A stretch of 64,000 nt of DNA from Sulfitobacter sp. THAF37 (lineage in GTDB: Bacteria; Pseudomonadota; Alphaproteobacteria; Rhodobacterales; Rhodobacteraceae), in NCBI RefSeq assembly GCF_009363555.1, contig NZ_CP045376.1, positions 36,648-100,647 of the forward strand, read 5' to 3'. The notes under the pieces were generated by a model. The model made no database searches. It was not told the origin of the DNA and saw only the letters and a list, made by a program, of their open reading frames with translations. Made by a program: the position numbers and the translations under genes. The stretch's first letter is position 1, and every line of letters begins with the position of its first letter. This document shows positions 45,646-53,099 of the stretch, one piece after another.

Positions 45646-45666
45646 GGACATGATGCCGTCATGTCC
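45646..45666. promoter_or_regulatory. Inverted repeat, candidate parA operator
   Basis: GGACATGA and TCATGTCC form a perfect 8-bp inverted repeat with a 5-bp spacer, about 105 bp before the parA start. Type Ia ParA proteins carry their own DNA-binding domain and repress their promoter at such sites. Confidence 0.55.
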
Positions 45667-45771
45667 CTAGGTTCGGTTTTTGCGATAATGTTCCGAAATA
45701 TTCGCACTTGAGGGGACTCGTCCAAAAGTGCATGCTCAGGCAAAGAAAAATCCAAGAGCAGCGTAGACATT

Positions 45772-46965
45772 ATGCAGGACTTCCCTGTCTCCCTCAACGA
45801 AATCGACAATCTTGCCCGGCGCGCGGATACCGTGATCAGACGGCTCCGCGAAAGGGTGTTTTCCCCCGGCGCGCAGAAAAGCCTGTCTGTCCGGTTCAAC
45901 GTTCGGACCGCAGCCGAAATGGCAGGCCGGACCGAGAAAGCGGTGCGCGATGCGGAAGCCGACGGCAGGCTGCCGACACCGGAAAAAGACCCTGATACCG
46001 GCCGCCGTACCGGGTACAGCCTGGAACAGGTCAACCGCATGCGCGAGGTGTTCGGCACCCTGCCCCACCGCGCGCCGGATGATCCCGCGACGGTTCTTGC
46101 CGTGCAGAACTTCAAAGGTGGCGTCGGGAAATCGACGGTCGTGGTCCATCTGGCCCAATACCTCGCCCTGCGCGGCTACCGGGTCTGCGTGATCGACTGC
46201 GACAGCCAGGGTTCCACCACGTCGATCTTTGGTCTGAACCCGGATGTGGACGTGGACGAGGATGAGGATACGCTCTACCCATTCTTTCGCCACGGCGGAC
46301 CCACCAGCCTGCACTACGCGTTGCGCGCGACCTATTGGCCCGGCATCGCGATGATCCCTGCCAACCTTGGGCTGTATGACGCGGAATACGAGTTCGCCGC
46401 CCGCATGGTGCGCGAGCAGAGCTTTGTTCTGGACCGTCTGCGTCAGGGAATAGAGACGATTTCAGACCAGTTCGACGTGATCCTGCTGGATCCGCCCCCG
46501 GCGTTGGGGATGATCTCTCTTTCCGTGCTGAGGGCGGCCAATGCGCTGCTTATCCCGGCGCCGCCCAACAACATCGACTTTGGGTCGACCGCGCATTTTC
46601 TCAAGATGATGGGGGCCACCCTGAACGAGCTGGCCGAACACGGGGGCGCGCGCGGCTATCATTTTGTTAAGATTCTCGCGACCAAGATGAATGATCAGAA
46701 AAGCGCGCATCAGGCGATCAAGCGGGTGATGGAGGCGGTGTTTCCCCAGGACCTGCTGCAGGCCGTGCTCAAGGACAGTGCGGAGATCGACAATGCCACC
46801 GCCAATCTGATGACGGTATACGAAATGACCGGAGCCGCGACCCGAACAGACACGCACAAGCGGTGCAGGGTCTATCTGGACGCGGTGGGCCGGGAGGTTG
46901 AAACGCTGATCCGCAAGACATGGCCCAGCCATCACGCGGTCCTGAGAAAGGAAGGCATCCTGTGA
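45772..46965 (+). CDS. parA: Plasmid partition ATPase ParA (type Ia)
   Basis: A 397-residue partition ATPase. The N-terminal region (about residues 40-90) has a MerR-like helix-turn-helix, VRTAAEMAGRTEKAVRDAEADGRL followed by GYSLEQVNRMREVFG, which marks a type Ia ParA that represses its own operon. The deviant Walker A is FKGGVGKSTVVVHLA (about residue 115), Walker A' is CVIDCDSQGSTT and Walker B is VILLDPPPAL. It moves plasmid copies to opposite cell halves with ParB. The stop overlaps the parB GTG start. Confidence 0.93.
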   Translation: MQDFPVSLNEIDNLARRADTVIRRLRERVFSPGAQKSLSVRFNVRTAAEMAGRTEKAVRDAEADGRLPTPEKDPDTGRRTGYSLEQVNRMREVFGTLPHRAPDDPATVLAVQNFKGGVGKSTVVVHLAQYLALRGYRVCVIDCDSQGSTTSIFGLNPDVDVDEDEDTLYPFFRHGGPTSLHYALRATYWPGIAMIPANLGLYDAEYEFAARMVREQSFVLDRLRQGIETISDQFDVILLDPPPALGMISLSVLRAANALLIPAPPNNIDFGSTAHFLKMMGATLNELAEHGGARGYHFVKILATKMNDQKSAHQAIKRVMEAVFPQDLLQAVLKDSAEIDNATANLMTVYEMTGAATRTDTHKRCRVYLDAVGREVETLIRKTWPSHHAVLRKEGIL

Positions 46966-47933
46966 GCAAGCGACACGACGCGGTATTCGACGACGTTCTC
47001 AAAGACCTGGGCGACGAGTCCCCGGCGCGCGACCGGTCCGGCGCGCGGTTCCTGAAACGGTCGAACACGATGGCTGAACAGGCGGGCGGCCACCGTCAGG
47101 AAAAGGTGCTGCGGCTGGTCGATCCGGCCCGCTGCGTGATGTGGGAGGGGCATAACCGGGCCTATGACCTGCTGACCGAGGACAACTGCCGGGACCTGAT
47201 CGACGGCATTCTCAGCCAGGGGCAGCAGGAATTCCCGGCCATCGTCCGGCGGCGTCCGGCGGGGCAGGGGGCCGAGTTCGAGGTGATCTGCGGGGCGCGG
47301 CGCCATTTCGCGGTGTCCTGGTTGCGGGCTAACAATTACCCCAAGATCGAATACCTGATCGAGGAACGCGAACTGACCGACGAGGAGGCATTTCGCCTTG
47401 CCGACATCGAGAATCGTGACCGCGAGGATATTTCCGACCTTGAGCGCGCGCGCGACTACGCTGCAGCGGTCGAGACCTATTATGGCGGCAAGCAGAACGT
47501 GATGGCGGAACGGTTGCAGGTCTCTGCCGGGTGGTTGTCGCGCTATCTGCAGCTCGCCAAGCTGGACGACCGGATTGTCCGCGCCTTTCCCGACATTCGC
47601 GAGGTCAAGGAGTTGCACGCCCGCCAGCTGAAGCCGCTGATGGCAACGCAGGAAGGGCGCGCGGCGCTTCTGGCAGAGGCTGACGCCATCGCGGCGGAGG
47701 AGGGCGCTTTGCCGCCCGCCAAGATCATGGCCCGCCTGCGCGCGGCTGCACTGCCGCCCAAGGAGCGCAAGGCGGCAGACGAAGTCTATCGCATGCATCC
47801 CGAAGAGCAGGGTGTGCAGGTCCGTCGCAAGGGGCGGCGCATTCAGCTGGAGTTCGACAGAGGGCTGTCGGGCAAATCCCTGCGCATTGCGCTGGAAAAG
47901 TTCATGAAGGCCCACGAGGCCGGAAAGAGCTGA
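46962..47933 (+). CDS. parB: Plasmid partition protein ParB
   Basis: A 323-residue centromere-binding protein. After a charged N terminus (which contacts ParA) comes the ParB/Srx-like domain with EFPAIVRRRPAG and VICGARRHFAVSWL, the family's CTP-binding GxRR-type region, then a helix-turn-helix QNVMAERLQVSAGWLSRYLQLAKL. Translation starts at GTG 46962, with AAAGGAAGG upstream, overlapping the parA stop. The perfect 16-bp palindrome at 47933 begins on the last base of this gene's stop codon and is a likely binding site. Confidence 0.92.
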   Translation: MSKRHDAVFDDVLKDLGDESPARDRSGARFLKRSNTMAEQAGGHRQEKVLRLVDPARCVMWEGHNRAYDLLTEDNCRDLIDGILSQGQQEFPAIVRRRPAGQGAEFEVICGARRHFAVSWLRANNYPKIEYLIEERELTDEEAFRLADIENRDREDISDLERARDYAAAVETYYGGKQNVMAERLQVSAGWLSRYLQLAKLDDRIVRAFPDIREVKELHARQLKPLMATQEGRAALLAEADAIAAEEGALPPAKIMARLRAAALPPKERKAADEVYRMHPEEQGVQVRRKGRRIQLEFDRGLSGKSLRIALEKFMKAHEAGKS

Positions 47934-47948
47934 TTGCCAATTGGCAAT
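47933..47948. promoter_or_regulatory. Right parS-like palindrome
   Basis: ATTGCCAATTGGCAAT is a perfect 16-bp palindrome that starts on the last base of the parB stop codon. Its core is identical to the palindrome at 44070-44083, and the following TAT is shared too. Confidence 0.6.
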
Positions 47949-47976
47949 ATTCCGATAAATGACGCAGAAACAATGA

Positions 47977-48018
47977 CTTGCTAATTCGCGCTGGCATGGC
48001 CGCGGCAGAATTGGCAAG
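47977..48018. repeat. Spaced inverted repeat related to the parS-like motif
   Basis: CTTGCTAATTC at 47977-47987 and GAATTGGCAAG at 48008-48018 form an 11-bp inverted repeat with one mismatch and a 20-bp spacer. Each arm carries the AATTGGCAA half of the nearby palindrome, so this may be an additional ParB contact. Confidence 0.35.
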
Positions 48019-48052
48019 TGATGCGCCGCAAGGCCGATTGCGTTTGCGGGCT

Positions 48053-48322
48053 TTACCTTGAGCCTGTCCGGCCGCCGCTGGCCAACCCTGCCCGCAGGGA
48101 TCGACCGGAGAACAAGGCAATCCGTTCTTTTTCGGGCAGGTGCAGGACCACACCACCCGCCTTGATATCCACCCAGCCGCCAGACTCCGGCGTGTCGCCT
48201 TTGCTCAGGTCAAGGCCGACGATCTCGGAACGGCGGGCGGACTGGTTTGCGCTTGATCCTGGCAAGGACCGAAGCGATGTGCCGGTCTTGCGCAAGACGA
48301 TCGGGATCAACGCCTCTCGCAT
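48053..48322 (-). pseudogene. Tyrosine recombinase remnant
   Basis: Codons here match two blocks of the intact recombinase at 49870-50967: RRSEIVGLDLSKGDTPESGGWVDIKAGGVVLHL and PEKERIALFSGRSLRAGLAS. About 70 residues that separate these blocks in the intact protein are missing, as are the DNA-binding N terminus and the C-terminal Tyr. The blocks differ at many positions, so this is an old, internally deleted paralogue and not a recent copy. It lies 120 bp from the partition genes. Confidence 0.75.
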
Positions 48323-48742
48323 CGCCGTTCCGCTGCGCCAGGCACGACACCCATTTCATGTCGCACATTGTCACAGCATATCTGCTCATGTGCGGTCATG
48401 CAATTATCGGACATAACTCTCAACGGCAAGGCGGGGCGGTTTTGATATCGTAATGCGGGTAAAAGCGCCGTGATCGTGTCGGCGCCAAGCAAGGGATATG
48501 CCCGAACAGACCAAATCAGCGACCTCGAAACACTACCCCGGATGCCATCCTGGGTCACCTCCGCGCGTCTGAAACCCTCGAAGATGTTGCGGTTTTGTCA
48601 GGCGTGACGTCGAACCACCTGCATCTTGTGTCGATTTCGGATATCGAGCCCACGGTTTGACGGTGCCATCCCTACCGGCCGCAGCAAGGACTAAACCTTG
48701 CGACGCGCCGATCCAGATGCTCGACGCACCGACAGCGTGTAT
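48323..48742. other. Unassigned stretch between two gene remnants
   Basis: About 420 bp between the recombinase and LysR remnants. Short frames occur but none matches a family I recognise, and none has a convincing start site. It is probably decayed DNA. Confidence 0.4.
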
Positions 48743-48983
48743 CTACGCCGACGCTCGAACCCATGACGAAAATCGCTCGATGTCCGCAAGACGCGGATGA
48801 TCCGCACGGCAGACGGCCCAGAAGGTTCTGCCGGGCAAGTCCGTGTCAGACAGGCATACCAGTTGACCGGCTGCCACTGCCGAGGCCGCCAGGGCGCTGG
48901 ACGCCAGGACCACGCCCTGGCCCGCAATCGCCGAGTCGATCGCATGAACCTCCTCGGAGAAATGTTGTGTGATCTCCACGGTC
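48743..48983 (-). pseudogene. C-terminal remnant of a LysR-type regulator
   Basis: About 80 codons match the end of a LysR effector-binding domain of the GcvA type (AIAGQGVVLASSALAASAVAAGQLVCLSDTDLPGRTFWAVCRADHPRLADIERFSSWV). The remaining 200 or more residues, including the DNA-binding domain, are cut off by the insertion element that begins at 48984. A hybrid frame continues into the element but adds only its terminal repeat. It cannot act as a regulator. Confidence 0.75.
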
Positions 48984-49793
48984 GGCTTTGTCAGGTTGTT
49001 TCCCAACGGTTGGATCATAAGCTGATGCGGCAGCATCAGGCAACGATTTCGCGGACGTAGCGCGCCCAGAGGCCAAGGGCCTCTGTTCTTGTTTGGCGGT
49101 AATCGGCGGCGGTGAGGCGGTGGCGTTTCGGGCGAAAGAGAACGGCAGTTTGATCATGGACGGACAGGAACATCTGGGCGTGTCTGGCTGATTTGAACCG
49201 GCCGAATATCTTCTCTCGTCGACGGGTGTGCCGATGTGATGCCTCGCTGCGGTTGTTCAGTCCCTTGTGTGACCGATGATCAGCGCCAGGACAAAGCTCG
49301 CGGATCGCAACGCCGTAACTGCGCAATTTATCCGTCACTATGACCCGAGGAGTGCCCCAACGCTTCATGAGTTTCCGGAGAAACTGCTTTGCTGCGTTAG
49401 CGTTTCGGCGCGATTGCATAAGGATTTCAAGCGTATCTCCGTTGCCATCGACCGCGCGCCAGAGCCAGTGCTTCTTCCCGCGGATCGGGATCACAACTTC
49501 GTCCAAGTGCCACTTGTCAGCGGGCTGATCGCGATCACGTCGGATCTTGGCCGCAATCTGCGTTCCAAATTTCGCCACCCAATCTCGGATCGTCTCATGG
49601 CTGACCGTGATGCCGCGTTCTGCCAAAAGATCCTCAACGTCCCGCAGGCTGAGGGCGAAACGGTGGTAGGCCCAAACGGCATAGCCAATGACCGAGCGTG
49701 GAAAGCGATACCCCTTCAGGGCCGACGACGGAACAGACAATATCATCGATTTGCGTTAGACTCACAGCCTGCGACAGACAACCTGACAAAGCC
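48984..49793 (-). mobile_element. IS6-family insertion sequence, copy 1
   Basis: An 810-bp element bounded by the 16-bp terminal inverted repeat GGCTTTGTCAGGTTGT. It carries one transposase gene on the minus strand. An 810-bp copy with the same ends and the same predicted protein lies at 50981-51790 in the opposite orientation. No direct target duplication of 8 bp is seen at either side (CCACGGTC on the left, CGGGGCAG on the right), so the original insertion junctions have been rearranged. Confidence 0.85.
49036..49746 (-). CDS. IS6-family transposase
   Basis: A 236-residue DDE transposase, normal length for IS6. The opening LKGYRFPRSVIGYAVWAYHRFALSLRDVEDLLAERGI is the family's helix-turn-helix region. 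DDE residues lie in KWHLDEVVI (first Asp), VIVTDKLRSYG (second Asp) and NRSEASH (Glu). The protein is identical to the copy at 51028-51738, so at least one copy arrived or was duplicated recently. Confidence 0.93.
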   Translation of the reverse strand: MILSVPSSALKGYRFPRSVIGYAVWAYHRFALSLRDVEDLLAERGITVSHETIRDWVAKFGTQIAAKIRRDRDQPADKWHLDEVVIPIRGKKHWLWRAVDGNGDTLEILMQSRRNANAAKQFLRKLMKRWGTPRVIVTDKLRSYGVAIRELCPGADHRSHKGLNNRSEASHRHTRRREKIFGRFKSARHAQMFLSVHDQTAVLFRPKRHRLTAADYRQTRTEALGLWARYVREIVA

Positions 49794-49869
49794 CGGGGCA
49801 GGGGAGCTGCATCTCGAGCGTAGCTTCTATGGCAGGCTCAGCGGTCGGGCGGCGTGATGGGGCAGGGGG

Positions 49870-50967
49870 TCAGAGACCGGCTGCCTTGGTCAGGTTCACG
49901 CGGAACCGGTCACGACGGCGCTGGTAGCGACGAGTCATCTCGGCCGAGGCATGCCCCAGCTGCTTCTGAACGTAGCGCTCGTCGACTTCCGCCGAACTGG
50001 CGAGGCCGGCGCGCAGCGAGTGACCGGAGAACAGTGCGAGGCGCTCTTTTTCGGTTAGCTCGGATCGGATGCCAGCGTCGAGGACGGTGCGCTTGATCAG
50101 GCGCGCGACATGCTTGTCATTGAGCCGTGTGTCGAAGGCGCGTTTGCCATCGCGCGAGGTGCCGACGAAGACCGGGCCGAAGTCGATCCTGGCGAAGTGC
50201 AACCATTGCTCGAGTGCATATACGGGGCAGGTCTGAGCCTTGGAGCCGCGGCCGATCTCGACTTCGCGCCAGCCGGTCTTGGCATTGAGGGTCAGGAGGG
50301 CGCCCTTATCGAAGATCTCGATCCAGCCGCCGGAATGCGGTGTGTCGTCTTTGTGCACGTCGAGGCTGACGATTTCGGAACGGCGCAGACCTCCGGCGTA
50401 TCCCAGCAGCAAGATCGCGCGATCCCGCAGTCCGCGCAGATCGAAAGAAAGGGTGGCGACCATCGCGAGGATGTCCTCCGCCAGGATCGCTTCCTTCTGC
50501 ACCGGTGGCCGCGCATGCTTGCGCTTGATTCCCGCCAGTACCGTGGCGATGTGCCGGTTCTTGCGGTCGAGGGAAAAGCCGCGCTGTGCGTAGTTCCAGG
50601 CGAGGCCCGACAGGCGGCGGTCGATCGTCGAGACCGATAGGGCAGGGGCGGGGCCCGACCCGGACGCCAGGTCCGCGAGATAAAGACCGATCATTTCAGG
50701 GGACGGCGGCAGCGGCTCAGCGCCCTTCATTCGGCACCAGCGCGCAAAATGCGCCCAATCCTTCGTATAAGCCCTCAGTGTGTTGTCCGACGTAGCGGCG
50801 CGAGCATAGTCGCGGGCGGTGTCGACCAGCCGGTCGAGGGTGCCGGAGCCGGCCACAAAGGACGGCAGGCTCAAGGCGTCGCCGTCAGGGCGATCTCTCT
50901 CACTGCCCTCGCTGGACGAAGACCCGTTTGGCGGCTCTGAGGTCGATTTCTCGGTGTTTTCTGACAT
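49870..50967 (-). CDS. Tyrosine-type recombinase/integrase between two IS6 copies
   Basis: A 365-residue site-specific recombinase. The N-terminal core-binding domain (about residues 40-140; SDNTLRAYTKDWAHFARWC) is followed by the catalytic domain with the first Arg in GLRRSEIV, HSLRAGLAS (His and second Arg), LGHASAEM and the nucleophile in RRYQRRR. All catalytic residues are present. ATG 50967 and ATG 50979 are both possible; the gene starts within 15 bp of the IS end, so its own promoter is gone and transcription may come from the element. An internally deleted relative lies at 48053-48322. Confidence 0.88.
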   Translation of the reverse strand: MSENTEKSTSEPPNGSSSSEGSERDRPDGDALSLPSFVAGSGTLDRLVDTARDYARAATSDNTLRAYTKDWAHFARWCRMKGAEPLPPSPEMIGLYLADLASGSGPAPALSVSTIDRRLSGLAWNYAQRGFSLDRKNRHIATVLAGIKRKHARPPVQKEAILAEDILAMVATLSFDLRGLRDRAILLLGYAGGLRRSEIVSLDVHKDDTPHSGGWIEIFDKGALLTLNAKTGWREVEIGRGSKAQTCPVYALEQWLHFARIDFGPVFVGTSRDGKRAFDTRLNDKHVARLIKRTVLDAGIRSELTEKERLALFSGHSLRAGLASSAEVDERYVQKQLGHASAEMTRRYQRRRDRFRVNLTKAAGL

Positions 50968-50980
50968 GTCGCGGAGCATA

Positions 50981-51790
50981 GGCTTTGTCAGGTTGTCTGT
51001 CGCAGGCTGTGAGTCTAACGCAAATCGATGATATTGTCTGTTCCGTCGTCGGCCCTGAAGGGGTATCGCTTTCCACGCTCGGTCATTGGCTATGCCGTTT
51101 GGGCCTACCACCGTTTCGCCCTCAGCCTGCGGGACGTTGAGGATCTTTTGGCAGAACGCGGCATCACGGTCAGCCATGAGACGATCCGAGATTGGGTGGC
51201 GAAATTTGGAACGCAGATTGCGGCCAAGATCCGACGTGATCGCGATCAGCCCGCTGACAAGTGGCACTTGGACGAAGTTGTGATCCCGATCCGCGGGAAG
51301 AAGCACTGGCTCTGGCGCGCGGTCGATGGCAACGGAGATACGCTTGAAATCCTTATGCAATCGCGCCGAAACGCTAACGCAGCAAAGCAGTTTCTCCGGA
51401 AACTCATGAAGCGTTGGGGCACTCCTCGGGTCATAGTGACGGATAAATTGCGCAGTTACGGCGTTGCGATCCGCGAGCTTTGTCCTGGCGCTGATCATCG
51501 GTCACACAAGGGACTGAACAACCGCAGCGAGGCATCACATCGGCACACCCGTCGACGAGAGAAGATATTCGGCCGGTTCAAATCAGCCAGACACGCCCAG
51601 ATGTTCCTGTCCGTCCATGATCAAACTGCCGTTCTCTTTCGCCCGAAACGCCACCGCCTCACCGCCGCCGATTACCGCCAAACAAGAACAGAGGCCCTTG
51701 GCCTCTGGGCGCGCTACGTCCGCGAAATCGTTGCCTGATGCTGCCGCATCAGCTTATGATCCAACCGTTGGGAAACAACCTGACAAAGCC
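50981..51790 (+). mobile_element. IS6-family insertion sequence, copy 2
   Basis: An 810-bp element with the same 16-bp ends (GGCTTTGTCAGGTTGT and its complement) and the same predicted transposase as copy 1, in inverted orientation. Its left flank is GGAGCATA and its right flank is CCTGCGGC; they do not match each other or those of copy 1. The two copies and the recombinase between them form a 2.8-kb compound structure. Confidence 0.85.
51028..51738 (+). CDS. IS6-family transposase
   Basis: A 236-residue DDE transposase with the same sequence as the one in copy 1, including the helix-turn-helix KGYRFPRSVIGYAVWAYH and the DDE residues in KWHLDEVVI, VTDKLRSYG and NRSEASH. It is intact and should be able to move both copies. 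IS6 elements transpose by replicative cointegrate formation, which can delete or invert adjacent DNA. Confidence 0.93.
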   Translation: MILSVPSSALKGYRFPRSVIGYAVWAYHRFALSLRDVEDLLAERGITVSHETIRDWVAKFGTQIAAKIRRDRDQPADKWHLDEVVIPIRGKKHWLWRAVDGNGDTLEILMQSRRNANAAKQFLRKLMKRWGTPRVIVTDKLRSYGVAIRELCPGADHRSHKGLNNRSEASHRHTRRREKIFGRFKSARHAQMFLSVHDQTAVLFRPKRHRLTAADYRQTRTEALGLWARYVREIVA

Positions 51791-52874
51791 CCTGCGGCTC
51801 AAGGAATGGCTTTTCCTGGCGATGACCGGGGTCTTGAAGGCCGAGGCAGGCAGCCTGCTGCCGGCATGGGGTGACTGGCGCAGTGGCCGACCGTCGGGCG
51901 ACGTGGCAGAGATCCTGAGGCTGGATAAGGGGATCGAGGTCCTGCCAGAGATCGTATCGGGGGCTGAATGCGTTGCCGACCTGTCAAGCGACGCAGCCGA
52001 GCGGTTGGGACTGCCCGAAGGCATGCCTGTCGTCCTGGGTCCGGGCGATGTGCAGTCAAGCCTGATCGGGCTTGGTGTCGGTCCCGGCTTGTCGCGGTCG
52101 CGCGCTTCGATCTTCGGGACAAGCGCGATCCACGGCGGCTATTTTGAATCGGTCGACGATATCGGGGAAAAATTGTCCGGCGCGATGGTCCAGCTGTCCG
52201 CCACGGGGCAGGGGTTCATCTGCTTTCACCCCAGCTTCAATGGTGGAACGACTTTCCGACACGTCCGGGATGTGCTGAATGGCAAGCGGTGCGAGAATGA
52301 CGGACCGGCATATTCTTCGCTTGTGTTGCATCCATTTTTCGAACCCGGTGGCGAGCGCGCACCGATCACCCATCCGCATGCCACAGCTTCATTGTTTGGC
52401 ATGAGTTCGGCGACCAGCCCCGGCGAAGTTGACTGGGCCGCCCGCGAGGCTTTGGCATTTCTCACGAAGCTCAGCCATGCCGACCTGGGGATGGTGGACG
52501 GCCAGGCCATCGCCGTGGGCGGTGGCGTGGCACGGGATGACGGTTTCCTGCAGCTGCTTGCCTCGGTCCTGGAGCGACCGGTTCGTCCTCACAGGGGCGG
52601 CGATGCCGCTTTGCGCGGGTTGGCGGCCATCGCGATGGGCGCACTTCGGGCGCGGGGGGCAAAGCTCGATGTGGTCGAAGCCTACCTGTCGCCGACCGGT
52701 GAAGAAATCGCGCCCGAAGAGGGGCCGGTGCGCGACTATCTGGGGCTCAAATTCGATCTGTTCGAGAGGTTGCTGAAGGACAGCGCACGCCATTGGGATG
52801 CGCTGCACGAGGTTGGGGAGGCAGCCAGAAAGCTGAGGGAGAACGGGCGGACCGGCGCCGCAGGCGGCACCTGA
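51791..52874 (+). pseudogene. FGGY-family carbohydrate kinase, 5'-truncated by IS6
   Basis: About 360 codons of a sugar or polyol kinase. LRLKEWLFLAMTGVLKAEAG corresponds to the middle of the first domain, FGTSAIHGGYF and GGTTFRHVRDVL to the second-domain core, and AIAVGGGVARDDGFLQLLASVLERPVRPH to the C-terminal ATP-binding signature. About the first 130-150 residues, with the substrate-binding start of the family, are missing, and the frame runs directly into the IS6 end. The sugar cannot be named. It is probably inactive. Confidence 0.8.
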
Positions 52875-52898
52875 AAACGGTTGCCATGGGAGGAGTGA

Positions 52899-53069
52899 AT
52901 GAAGGTTTCGAAGGCTGGGAGTCTCAGCGTCAATGCCGTTCGGTCGACGCACCGCTTGCGCCGAACCGGTATTGCCGGGTGGCATCAGGTGATGCTGTGC
53001 CAGACCGCGCGACCAAGCTTTGCCAACCGGCACCCTGCACCACATTTGACCCTGGACCCGGGGCGCTGA
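52899..53069 (+). CDS. Small open frame, 56 residues, unknown
   Basis: ATG 52899 has a good ribosome-binding site (GGGAGGAG), and the frame ends with TGA directly next to a GTG that is in frame with the FAD dehydrogenase. The predicted peptide (KVSKAGSLSVNAVRSTHRL...) is basic and matches no family I know. It could be a leader peptide coupled to the next gene, a remnant of a deleted gene, or chance. Confidence 0.25.
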   Translation: MKVSKAGSLSVNAVRSTHRLRRTGIAGWHQVMLCQTARPSFANRHPAPHLTLDPGR

Positions 53070-53099
53070 GTGATCGCCGCGTGCCATCATAAGCGGGCC

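Noticed and set aside
49276..51498. Reading frames antisense to the two transposase genes, one of them running into the recombinase
   Set aside because: They occur only because both element copies are identical and open on the other strand. The recombinase homology begins outside the element.
48976..51798. Target-site duplications around the IS6 copies
   Set aside because: The 8-bp flanks (CCACGGTC, CGGGGCAG, GGAGCATA, CCTGCGGC) do not match in any pairing, so no simple composite transposon insertion can be claimed.
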